Origin: Actinomycetota bacterium
Lineage (GTDB): Bacteria > Actinomycetota > Acidimicrobiia > Acidimicrobiales > Acidimicrobiaceae
Length of the DNA stretch: 12,750 nt
Assembly: GCA_004366215.1 (NCBI GenBank)
Contig: SIRY01000142.1
Location: forward strand, 1-12,750
Reading direction: 5' to 3'
The stretch's first letter is position 1. Each line of letters starts with the position of its first letter. Below the pieces are notes generated by a model. The model was not told the origin of the DNA and searched no databases. It saw nothing but the letters and a program-made list of their open reading frames with translations. This document shows, in pieces, positions 1-7,236 of the stretch. The translations under genes and the position numbers were made by a program.

Positions 1-5
1 GTGAG

Positions 6-27
6 TGTCAGAATGAGGTATCTGACA
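6..27. repeat. Short inverted repeat downstream of the anti-sigma gene
   Basis: TGTCAGA at 6-12 is the perfect reverse complement of TCTGACA at 21-27, with an 8-base spacer. It lies about 58 bases past the stop of the minus-strand anti-sigma gene, in 84 non-coding bases of unusually low GC. No T-run follows in either direction, so it is not a good intrinsic terminator. It could be a weak terminator, a protein-binding palindrome or the edge of a mobile element beyond the window. Nothing here separates these options. Confidence 0.4.
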
Positions 28-84
28 GACCGAGCTGAAGTTGCTTATTGGATGCACAATAGTGGCCAAGTCGGCTGAATGAAG

Positions 85-838
85 CTACGTGAAGGAAATC
101 CGCGCCTCGGCGAGTGGGGCAGACGTTGGATACAGAGTTCCACTTGCCGGCTCAGCAGTAATGGCAACAGCGCGCATCCCGGTCGGTGGTGTCTGGATGA
201 TGGCAAAGACGGGGTGGGATCCGAGGAGCCCAATAGATACCATGCCTGCCCGTGTTAGCGCCCAGACTTGATACGTTTGCGAGGAGCGAAGGTTTGGCAG
301 CTCTGTGGCTCGGATGACGCCAAGACCGGAGTGAGTCAAGGCAAGGGTAGCAACTGCGGTTGTGTCGATCGAGTAGCGTGACGACTCGCGTACCGGGTTC
401 GGTAGCAATGTCTGCCGCGAGAGTGGACAGGCCAATGCTCGCTTGAGCGTGAGCGTGCGCAAGCTGGTGCTCGAGCCTCGTCAGACGCTGGTTGAGAACC
501 GCGACGCCACTTAGCCCGGCAGCTCCTACGAGGACGGCGATGCTGGCCGCAATGGGAGCGAGGCGTAGGTGCTGCGCGCGGTGGCGGCGCGCGGGGGCGA
601 GTGGTGCGCTCGTGCGCGCAGAGCGAGGGCGGAGATTCGCTTCGATAGCGTTCCAGATGTGCGGCGAGGGCTCTTCGACGCTGGAAGCCAGCTTCCCGGC
701 CACCTCAGAAAACTCGCGTGCCTTCACCGCGCACCGTGGGCACGCTCGTAGGTGATCGTCGATGGCACGGAGCTCCTCGGGTTCAAGCGCGTCGAGTGCC
801 CACGCCCCGAGTAGCTCCGCGACTTCATCGTGATCCAT
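85..838 (-). pseudogene. Anti-sigma factor, RskA-like, zinc-binding and membrane-anchored, frameshifted
   Basis: Would encode the inhibitor of the ECF sigma factor translated just before it. The ATG at 838-836 overlaps the sigma stop codon (TGATG). The cytoplasmic N-terminus carries the zinc anti-sigma signature HX3CX2C (H29, C33, C36). A single membrane helix lies at about residues 93-115, followed by a short heptad-like stretch and an outer domain. The reading frame that starts at 838 loses family resemblance after about residue 155 (motif RVVTLL, near position 371). The outer RskA domain (YQVWAL, then a VSIGLLG strand and a VAITAEPASG strand, ending TAG at 87-85) continues in another frame that is open from 462 to 85. 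Joining the two needs one base to be skipped (or 3n+2 restored) at about 365-380. No slippery heptamer is visible there, so this is either a sequencing or assembly error or a real inactivating mutation. A lesion removing only the outer domain would leave the sigma-binding half intact. Confidence 0.8.
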
Positions 839-1398
839 CACAGCTCCTTCGCTCCGACGTCCGAGAGCACCCGACCTAGCTTGGAAAGAGCGCTGCGGAT
901 GCGTGACTTCACTGTTCCTTCGGGCTCTTCGAGGCATCGAGCGACCTCACGGTACGTGAGTCCGCCAAAGTACGCGAGCTCGATCACCGCGCGCTCAGCG
1001 TCGTTGAGGGCGCGGAGGGCCGTGTCGACGACGACGCGTTCAGTAGCGGTCTCGAGTTCTGCATCTGAGGGGTAGCTTCGATCGCTCTGCTCACGCAGTT
1101 CGCGCCGTCGACGGGCCTCTTCGGCCCTCACGACGTCAACAGCCCGACGGTGGGTCATCGTCGCAAGCCAGCTGCGGAGGCTACCCCTCATGGGGTCGAA
1201 GCGCTCCGGCTCTCGCCAGAGGGAGAGGAATACCTCTTGGCATATTTCCTCCGCGATTGCCGAGTCGTAGGTTACCCGGCGTGCGATGCCAAGGACCATG
1301 CCCGCGTAGCGCCGATAGACTTCGTGAAGCGCCGCGTCGTTCCACCTAGCGATGCCTACAACGAGAACCGCATCGCTCGCCTCAGCCCAGTTCGTCAC
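838..1398 (-). CDS. ECF-family RNA polymerase sigma factor, SigK-like
   Basis: A 186-residue alternative sigma factor, the normal size for the ECF group, which contains only regions 2 and 4. Region 2 lies at about residues 22-95 and includes YRRYAGMVLGIARRV and the acidic EEICQEVFLSLW helix. Region 4 lies at about 127-180 and carries the helix-turn-helix LTYREVARCLEEPEGTVKSRI, which reads the -35 element. The start is GTG at 1398 with a weak AGTAGG-type ribosome site a few bases upstream. The next gene is an RskA-type anti-sigma factor in a TGATG overlap, so this sigma factor should be held inactive at the membrane until that partner is degraded. No GGAAC-type ECF -35 element is visible just upstream, so I cannot claim autoregulation. 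It may be read from the upstream minus-strand genes. The target regulon is unknown. Confidence 0.93.
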   Translation of the reverse strand: MTNWAEASDAVLVVGIARWNDAALHEVYRRYAGMVLGIARRVTYDSAIAEEICQEVFLSLWREPERFDPMRGSLRSWLATMTHRRAVDVVRAEEARRRRELREQSDRSYPSDAELETATERVVVDTALRALNDAERAVIELAYFGGLTYREVARCLEEPEGTVKSRIRSALSKLGRVLSDVGAKEL

Positions 1399-1434
1399 GA
1401 TACCTACTTCGGCGCACTAGCTCTCGACGGATGG

Positions 1435-2001
1435 CTACTCGACGTCAGCTTGCCAGCCCGAGTAGTGCTCGAGAAGGTAGAGGCTCACGTCACGCGACCG
1501 GTCGAAGAGCTCGCAGAGTGATTCTTTGCCCGACACCACCTTGGCGAGGGAGATTGGCCATCGAGCGGTGATGACGAGCCGACGCTCAGGTGATTCCGTG
1601 GGAGAGGAGACGACGTCGGTCGCGGCGATCTCGAGTGGCAGCGCGGGACCGGTGACACCTGCGAGCTCCACCGCGATGCGGAGGATGTCCGTGTCGACCG
1701 CAACGGGCGGCAGCGACCACGTGAACGTTAGAGGAAAGTGGAAGTCATCGGGCGGATCCGCGTCGTCAGGCAACGTCGCAACGGTGTCCTCGAACGCGAG
1801 CAAGACGCGAGGATCGACGTCGAGGGCGAGGTGGAGGTCAACGGCCTGTCCGCAACCCTCCTCTGGATGGAGGTCCACCTCCCACCACTGACGCAACGAG
1901 TACGTCTCAACGAAGTGCCGCTCGTCGTGGACGTGGAAGCCGTGGTCGATAGCGTGATCCTTGAGGTCGGTGACGAATCCAGCGACGTCGATCGCAGCCA
2001 C
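1435..2001 (-). CDS. Conserved-looking protein of unknown function
   Basis: A 188-residue acidic protein starting at GTG 2001, 10 bases after the AddA-like stop codon, which suggests co-transcription with the recombination genes. It begins with an amphipathic segment (GFVTDLKDHAIDHGF), continues HVHDERHFVETYSLRQWW and EVDLHPEEGCG, and then alternates hydrophobic strand-like stretches (VDLHLALDVD, FPLTFTWSLPP, RRLVITARWPISLA) before a C-terminal helix (SLYLLEHYSGW). There is no signal peptide, no membrane segment, and no zinc or nucleotide motif I recognise. The clustering of His, Glu and Asp in the first 55 residues could bind metal, but this is only a suggestion. Coding quality (long open frame, tight spacing, patterned hydrophobicity) supports a real gene. 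I do not recognise its family. Confidence 0.75.
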   Translation of the reverse strand: MAAIDVAGFVTDLKDHAIDHGFHVHDERHFVETYSLRQWWEVDLHPEEGCGQAVDLHLALDVDPRVLLAFEDTVATLPDDADPPDDFHFPLTFTWSLPPVAVDTDILRIAVELAGVTGPALPLEIAATDVVSSPTESPERRLVITARWPISLAKVVSGKESLCELFDRSRDVSLYLLEHYSGWQADVE

Positions 2002-2011
2002 GCGCTACAGC

Positions 2012-4954
2012 CTAGGCCGTCGTGGCCTGAGCGGTAAAGCCCGTCGGTGACACTGACCGCCGACTGGCGCCAGGACAGCGGCGCTGGTATCGACAGGCGT
2101 GGCACGGAGGCGCGAGGGAGGAGACCGAACTCGGCTCTCGTCGCTCGACGATGCTGAGGTTGCCGCGCGCGAGGTCGACGAGCACGCCGAGGCGGCGGCC
2201 GAGGAACCACGCGCCCAGAGCCGCCACAGCGTTACCCTCTGGTGCAACCAGGGCGGCGTTTCGAACCGGGATGGCGATGCGATCCTCGTCGACGTCGACA
2301 TAGCTGAGCGCAAGGGTGTCCCCGACGTGCTCCACCGTGGAGTTGAGGAGCCGTGCCGAGGCAACTCCGAGCAGCTGAGCGATCCGCTGAGGGACTTCAG
2401 CGCGTCGGGACCGATCGATCCGAAAGGCGTCGGCGCCTTGAGATCCACACCACAGCGAGAGCCACGGGCACGTCAGCGCTGCAGCGAGCCCAGCGACGGT
2501 ACGTGGACGGGGTGCACGAGGAGCCGAGGAGCTCTCAGACGGTAACCCAGGATCCGACGGAACCGGCGGCACGAGGGGCAACGGCCCAAACTGAGCGTCG
2601 GGTGTGGCTTCGACTTCGAGGGTGTGCCAGGCGACACCGGGGGTCCCTGCGAGGCTCTCACGGAGCTGTGAGTCCTTGGTGCCGTCGAGCACGACGATGA
2701 GCGCATCTCGAGCACGAGTGAGTGCGACGTAGGCAAGCCGATTCGCTTCGTCGTCTTCTTCAGCTCGCCGACGCGCGGCGATACGAAGCGTGAGTCCCGA
2801 CGCATCGGGTGCTTCGCGGTCATTCCAGGCGAGTCCGAGCTCCGGATGTACGACGAGGCCCTCGCGGTGAGGTCGCTCGAGGCGCTGCTCGAGCCCGACC
2901 GCGACCACCACCGGCCACTCGAGGCCCTTTGCGCCGTGGACAGTGGTCAACCGAACCGCGTCGAGCGATGGGATCGGAGGACGCGCGATCGGGGCTGCGG
3001 TGTCGACGAGGCGCTCGAGCAGCTCGGCGGTCTCTGTCACGGTCCGACCTGTTGGGAGTGAGGCGATGAACTCGACGCTCGCGTGCAAGTCGGCAAGCCG
3101 ACGCTCGGGCTCGGGACCCCCTGCACTGATCGCATCGAGTTCGAGCAGCTCGATTGCACGGAGGAGCGCGTCGGTCGCACCCAGGCCCTGCGTCGCGCGT
3201 CGCAGGGCCCGGAGTCGAGCACCTCGAGCATCGGGCAGCGCCTCGAGCACAACGCTCCACGGGATGCCGCCACGGGTCTCGGCGAGGCGTCGCAGCTCAC
3301 GATCGCTCACGCCGATCGCTTCGGAGCGCGCCAGAGCGAGTGCGGCCTCGTCGTCGGCTGGAGACGCCAGCCACCGAAGGATCGAGCGCACGAGCAAGCC
3401 AGCTCGGGTTGCAAGGAGGTTCCCCCCTCCATCGGCGACCGCGTTGACGCCGTGGCGGGCAAGTTCCCGTCTGTAGGCTTCGAGGTCGGCCCAGCGGCGT
3501 GCGACGATGGCGACGTCGCGCGGACGTAGCGCGTTGTGTGCTTCGGCGAGCAGCGTCGTGATCCGCTCTGCCACCCATGAGGCCGCGGCGCTCCGACGGT
3601 CGGAGACGTTGCCTCCGACGACGGTGAGCGCGGTGATCGGCGTGAGGCCTGATGGGTCGACTCGCTGTGGGGTCAACTGCGAAGCATCCCTGAGCGCGCG
3701 CGCCGCGAAGTCGTTCGCGAGCTCGAGGACAGGGGCACGGCTTCGGAACGAACGCGTGAGCTCGACGACGCGACTCCTCGTGGCAAACGCCTTGATGAAG
3801 TGCGCGCGGGCACCGCGGAATCCGTAGATCGCCTGCTTCGGGTCGCCGACGATCGCGGTCTCACCCCCGAGGAGCTCGGTGAGCTCGACTACGAAGGTCG
3901 CCTGAGCAGGCGAGACGTCTTGGTACTCGTCGACGATGAGAGCTCGCCAGCGCTGGCGGAGGTCGGCTCGCACCCAGTCGGTTCCGAGAGCGCGGAGGGC
4001 TGCCTCTTCGATCGAGGCGAAGCTCGCCGTACCCTCGCGGCGGTCGTGCTCGAACGCACGTGTTCGAGTCCGCTCGACGAGCTCACGCAGGTCAGGGTAG
4101 GCCGTCGCGATCCGCTCGTCGGCGCTCGTCCAACCGAGCGCACGCGCGCGCTCCTCTGGATCTTGCAGGCGGAGCTTGAGGGTCGTCACGAGCTCTGACA
4201 GAGGTTCGATGGCGGCGCCACGAGCGCCACGGCGCACCGCGTTGACGGCCTCGACGAGAGTCGAACCGTCGGCCGCGCCCGCGCGTAGGAACGCATCGAT
4301 TGCCGAACCGATCGCCCGTGCCTGGTCAACGAGACGCTGCTGCGCGTCGGTCCGCGGTGAACACTCCTCGAGCGCGGCCAACAGGGCGTCGCGCTGAGTG
4401 CGCCACCAGGCTTGGACCTCCTCTGTGGCCCGCTCTCGCTCGCGCGCTAGATCGAGCGAGAGTGCTGAGGCGACCTCTGCTGGCTGCGTCAGCGCAAGGT
4501 CCGCGAGGTCCTCGAGGAGCGCGAGGGGTGCGGGCAGGGGATCGTCGCCGAGCGCTCGCGCCAGGAGAGCACCGAGCTCGATGCGCCTCGTCACGGGCGC
4601 AGTCCGTGGATCTTGGATCTCGACGTCTGGCGCAAGGTCGTGGGCGCCGGCGTAGACCCGCGCGATGTGGTAGGCAAGGCCGTCGAACGTCGTGATCGGC
4701 GCGACGACGAGGGTCGGCGCCAAGGGGTGTGAGCGGGCCTCGAGTGCCTGCTCGATTCGGTAGCGCAGCTCACGTGCGGCCGCCCTCGTGAAGGTGATGG
4801 CGACGATGGCTGTCGGCTCGACGCCGAGCTCGACGAGCGTGAGGAAGCGGTGCACCATGGTGAGCGTCTTGCCACTGCCTGCCCCGGCGACGACGCTGAC
4901 TGGTCCCCGTGTCGTCGCCGCGACACGCTGCTCGGCGGTGAGTGAGTCGGTCAC
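2012..4954 (-). CDS. AddA-like UvrD-family ATP-dependent DNA helicase with degenerate Fe-S nuclease tail
   Basis: A 980-residue superfamily 1A helicase, expected to be the motor of an AddAB/AdnAB-type double-strand-break processing enzyme. All helicase motifs are visible: Q-motif TAEQ (about 6-9), Walker A AGAGSGKT (23-30), Ia TFTRAAARE (54-62), Walker B VDEYQD (341-346), III GDPKQAIYGFRG (370-381), IV LTRSFRS (399-405), V TVHGAKGLEW (about 671-680) and VI YVALTRAR (742-749). The start is GTG 4954, whose GTGA overlaps the AddB-like stop, so translation is probably coupled. The C-terminal domain keeps four cysteines spaced like an AddB Fe-S clasp (C829, then C951, C954, C960 as CX2CX5C). Only 122 residues lie between C829 and C951, and no GxxxH or D/E-x-K nuclease motif is visible there. 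Canonical AddA has an active nuclease in this position. A UvrD/PcrA-type single-subunit helicase is the main alternative, but the partner gene argues for AddAB. Confidence 0.9.
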   Translation of the reverse strand: MTDSLTAEQRVAATTRGPVSVVAGAGSGKTLTMVHRFLTLVELGVEPTAIVAITFTRAAARELRYRIEQALEARSHPLAPTLVVAPITTFDGLAYHIARVYAGAHDLAPDVEIQDPRTAPVTRRIELGALLARALGDDPLPAPLALLEDLADLALTQPAEVASALSLDLARERERATEEVQAWWRTQRDALLAALEECSPRTDAQQRLVDQARAIGSAIDAFLRAGAADGSTLVEAVNAVRRGARGAAIEPLSELVTTLKLRLQDPEERARALGWTSADERIATAYPDLRELVERTRTRAFEHDRREGTASFASIEEAALRALGTDWVRADLRQRWRALIVDEYQDVSPAQATFVVELTELLGGETAIVGDPKQAIYGFRGARAHFIKAFATRSRVVELTRSFRSRAPVLELANDFAARALRDASQLTPQRVDPSGLTPITALTVVGGNVSDRRSAAASWVAERITTLLAEAHNALRPRDVAIVARRWADLEAYRRELARHGVNAVADGGGNLLATRAGLLVRSILRWLASPADDEAALALARSEAIGVSDRELRRLAETRGGIPWSVVLEALPDARGARLRALRRATQGLGATDALLRAIELLELDAISAGGPEPERRLADLHASVEFIASLPTGRTVTETAELLERLVDTAAPIARPPIPSLDAVRLTTVHGAKGLEWPVVVAVGLEQRLERPHREGLVVHPELGLAWNDREAPDASGLTLRIAARRRAEEDDEANRLAYVALTRARDALIVVLDGTKDSQLRESLAGTPGVAWHTLEVEATPDAQFGPLPLVPPVPSDPGLPSESSSAPRAPRPRTVAGLAAALTCPWLSLWCGSQGADAFRIDRSRRAEVPQRIAQLLGVASARLLNSTVEHVGDTLALSYVDVDEDRIAIPVRNAALVAPEGNAVAALGAWFLGRRLGVLVDLARGNLSIVERREPSSVSSLAPPCHACRYQRRCPGASRRSVSPTGFTAQATTA

Positions 4955-7152
4955 CGCCCTGCCCTCTCGCGCTCACCGACACCGCACGCCAACGCGCGCC
5001 GGCAGAGCCGGCAGGGCTGTCCTGCTCCGAGAGGATCGAGCTCAAGGACACCGCTGTCGAGTCGGCTGAGGAAGTGGTCGAACTCCTCGACGATCGTTAC
5101 GTCGTCGAGTGGTGGCGTGCTGACGAGGCGGCGGTGGCGGCCTCGAAGGAGGACGTAGCCGGTCACAATGGACGTGGGCGCGGGCGCGAGTTGGAGCGAT
5201 GCGCTGCGACCACGGCGAGCAGCCCACGCGTAGGCCAAGAGCTGTACCGGGCGACGCTCATCCCGCAGCGGCCAGCGCTCGGGCTCGCTCGCACGGAGCT
5301 TGTAGTCGAGGATGCGCCAGCTGTGGGCAGAGTGCTCGAGGCGGTCGATGCGGGCGCGAAGGCGCGTGGAGCGCCACCAGACCTCGAAGGTGACTTCGGT
5401 CGCGAGTGCGCCCTGCGGGCGCAGCTCGGGATCGGCAAAGACGCGCGCGAGGTGGCCTGCGAGGTCCTCGAGGCGTCGGAGTGCGAGAGGGTCGCCTGTG
5501 AGGGCCTCGGCGAGGCCCTCAGCCTCGTGGCACAGACGCTCGTACACCTCGGCAGGGTCGAGGGGCTGGTCTGGCCAGTCTTCGAGAACCCGGTGAGCGA
5601 GCGTCCCAAGAAGTGACGCAGGGAGGTCGCGCTGCTCACGTTCGCGGGGCCTGATCCCGAGCAAGCTTCCCAGCGCAAAGCGCACGCCGCACGAGGCTGC
5701 CTCATCGAGGTGGGTGACGGTGAGCTCATCTGGCACGAGGTGCTCGCCGAGGTCCCACGTCCACGGACCCGGCGCTCCGCGGTAGCGGTGCGTTGCGATG
5801 GCCACCCCGCGCTCAACCCAGCTGCTCGCTGGCGACGTCTCCGCTCGCTGGGTGTGACGCGCGTGGGTGAGCCCTTCGAGGAGAGGGCTTGGCTGCGAGA
5901 GCTCTGCACCGCTCGTTTGGGCGTAGCTGACGGCGACAGGAACGGGTCCACGAAGGAGAGACGCCGCGGAGAGCCACGCGTCGAGCCCGACGGCAAGAGG
6001 TCCGAGCGACGGTTCGAGCCGAGATGCTACGTCAGTGGGGAGGAAGGGGTTGTCGGCGACCGGAGCAGGGAGGCGAGCTGCGCTCGCGTCGAGGACGAGG
6101 CGGGGCACGTCCGGGGCGAAGCTCGCGGTGCTCGTCACCTGGACGAGGGTACCTCTCGTGGGTTCTGGCTCGAGGTCGAGGGCGTCGAGGAGTCCTCGCA
6201 CGAGCGTCGGCGTCAGAGGCAGAGCGCGGGAGTCTGCGAGGGTGCTCAGAGCCTGCCGCAGAAGGCCGACCGCCTGCTCTTCTGCCGGCTCGCACACGAG
6301 GTCTGCTGCTGTGAGTTCAGCCCTCGCCGTGTCGAGCCACTCAAGCAGCTCCTCAGCGTCCCTCGGGACGCCGAGGCGTCTCAGGCGTCGCTCACGCCAC
6401 GGTTCTCCTGGCAAAGTCCCGCCAGCTGCCATGCGGACCGCGTCGAGCACGAGGTGACCGACGGCGGTCTCGCTGAGGGCTCGAGGGATGCGATCGTCAA
6501 AGGGCAGGCCGAGGCGCCGCAACGAGGCCACGAGCAGTCGGTGCTGAGGCGACCGCGGCCCGACGAGCAGCTCGACCGCGAGGCCTTGAGCGTACAGCTC
6601 CCGAGCGCGGCTCGCCGCCCAGCGTGCCTCCTCAAGCGGCGTCGCGTGCGTCACCACCAGGCAGGACGCAGCAGGGGGAGCTTCGACGACGTCGAGGTCG
6701 ACGCCGTAGGCCTCGCAGCGCCGAGTGAGTTCAGCGTGCACGAGGGGTGCGTGCGCCCCTGGAGGGAGGAGCGCATGGACTCTCGCGTGAGGGGACTGTG
6801 CGCGCCGCAGTGCGAGCTCGAGCGGCATGGGGAGCCGGCGCAGGTCGCGTAGCGCCGGGAGGTTGCTCGGAAGCTCGCCTCGAGCGAGCTCACTACGCAG
6901 GAGCCGGGGCTCGCGGGCGTAGCCCAAGGCCGCGAGGTCCTCGTCGAGGGCGTCTCGGATGCGACGCAGCTCGTCGCCGCGCCGGCCGAGGGCCCTGAGG
7001 GCTGCGTCTTCCACGAGCGCGAGGTCGAGGGCGTCGAGTGCGCGAAGGACGTCCCTGGGCGCCGCCTTGACCCCCACCCGCGCGAGTTCGACCGATGCCC
7101 GCGCGAGCGCGAGCGGCGCCGGCGCGACGGTGAGCTCGTGCGACGGGCTCAT
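4951..7152 (-). CDS. AddB-like subunit: inactive helicase fold with PD-(D/E)XK Fe-S nuclease
   Basis: A 733-residue partner of the AddA-like helicase, with which it shares a 4-base overlap. In AddAB/AdnAB enzymes this subunit cuts and scans DNA ends during recombinational repair. The N-terminal two thirds resemble a degenerate helicase and contain no Walker A. The nuclease domain is complete: first cluster cysteine C488 (ASCGVRFAL), GTLAH (G516-H520), IDR (D603), DYK (D616-K618), QLLAY (Q637, Y641), and the trailing cysteines C714, C717, C723 (CX2CX5C). These four cysteines are expected to hold a 4Fe-4S cluster. I chose ATG 7152 because it lies about 30 bases after a plausible promoter start. 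An in-frame TTG at 7203 is possible but would overlap that promoter. At 733 residues it is shorter than typical AddB (over 1100), the shortening being in the helicase part. Confidence 0.88.
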   Translation of the reverse strand: MSPSHELTVAPAPLALARASVELARVGVKAAPRDVLRALDALDLALVEDAALRALGRRGDELRRIRDALDEDLAALGYAREPRLLRSELARGELPSNLPALRDLRRLPMPLELALRRAQSPHARVHALLPPGAHAPLVHAELTRRCEAYGVDLDVVEAPPAASCLVVTHATPLEEARWAASRARELYAQGLAVELLVGPRSPQHRLLVASLRRLGLPFDDRIPRALSETAVGHLVLDAVRMAAGGTLPGEPWRERRLRRLGVPRDAEELLEWLDTARAELTAADLVCEPAEEQAVGLLRQALSTLADSRALPLTPTLVRGLLDALDLEPEPTRGTLVQVTSTASFAPDVPRLVLDASAARLPAPVADNPFLPTDVASRLEPSLGPLAVGLDAWLSAASLLRGPVPVAVSYAQTSGAELSQPSPLLEGLTHARHTQRAETSPASSWVERGVAIATHRYRGAPGPWTWDLGEHLVPDELTVTHLDEAASCGVRFALGSLLGIRPREREQRDLPASLLGTLAHRVLEDWPDQPLDPAEVYERLCHEAEGLAEALTGDPLALRRLEDLAGHLARVFADPELRPQGALATEVTFEVWWRSTRLRARIDRLEHSAHSWRILDYKLRASEPERWPLRDERRPVQLLAYAWAARRGRSASLQLAPAPTSIVTGYVLLRGRHRRLVSTPPLDDVTIVEEFDHFLSRLDSGVLELDPLGAGQPCRLCRRALACGVGERERAGR

Positions 7153-7189
7153 GTGGCTGCCAGATCGCCGACGTCGACCATACGGTGCG

Positions 7190-7195
7190 ATCCTA
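7190..7195 (-). promoter_or_regulatory. Candidate -10 element for the minus-strand recombination genes
   Basis: TAGGAT on the minus strand fits the actinobacterial TANNNT -10 form. Transcription would begin near 7183 and leave a leader of about 30 bases before ATG 7152. No convincing TTGACA-like -35 lies 17 bases further upstream. The gap between the divergent genes is only 84 bases, so some promoter is expected here. Confidence 0.35.
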
Positions 7196-7223
7196 GGAAC
7201 CAAGATCCGCTCCTGTGCGCGCG

Positions 7224-7229
7224 TAGACT
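7224..7229 (+). promoter_or_regulatory. Candidate -10 element giving a leaderless mRNA for the ABC-kinase fusion
   Basis: TAGACT fits TANNNT and ends 7 bases before GTG 7237, so transcription could start on or one base before the start codon. No Shine-Dalgarno sequence is visible upstream of GTG 7237 or the alternative GTG 7252, which is consistent with leaderless translation, common in actinobacteria. The -35 region is poor (CAAGAT at the expected spacing). Confidence 0.35.
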
Positions 7230-7236
7230 GCGTGTC

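Noticed and set aside
360..385. Programmed ribosomal frameshift joining the two anti-sigma frames
   Set aside because: No slippery heptamer, rare-codon stall or downstream structure is evident, and the family is not known to use frameshifting.
5710..6852. Long plus-strand open frame of 380 codons
   Set aside because: It lies inside the AddB-like gene on the opposite strand, its translation shows no domain, and high GC routinely opens such frames.
7196..7201. GGAACC resembling an ECF sigma -35 element upstream of the fusion
   Set aside because: The nearest CGTA-like -10 is about 20 bases away, beyond the usual 16-17, so control by the window's sigma factor is not supported.
7152..7203. Upstream TTG start for the AddB-like gene
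   Set aside because: The extra 17 residues are Arg/Gly-rich without family character and would cover the candidate -10 element. ATG 7152 is preferred.
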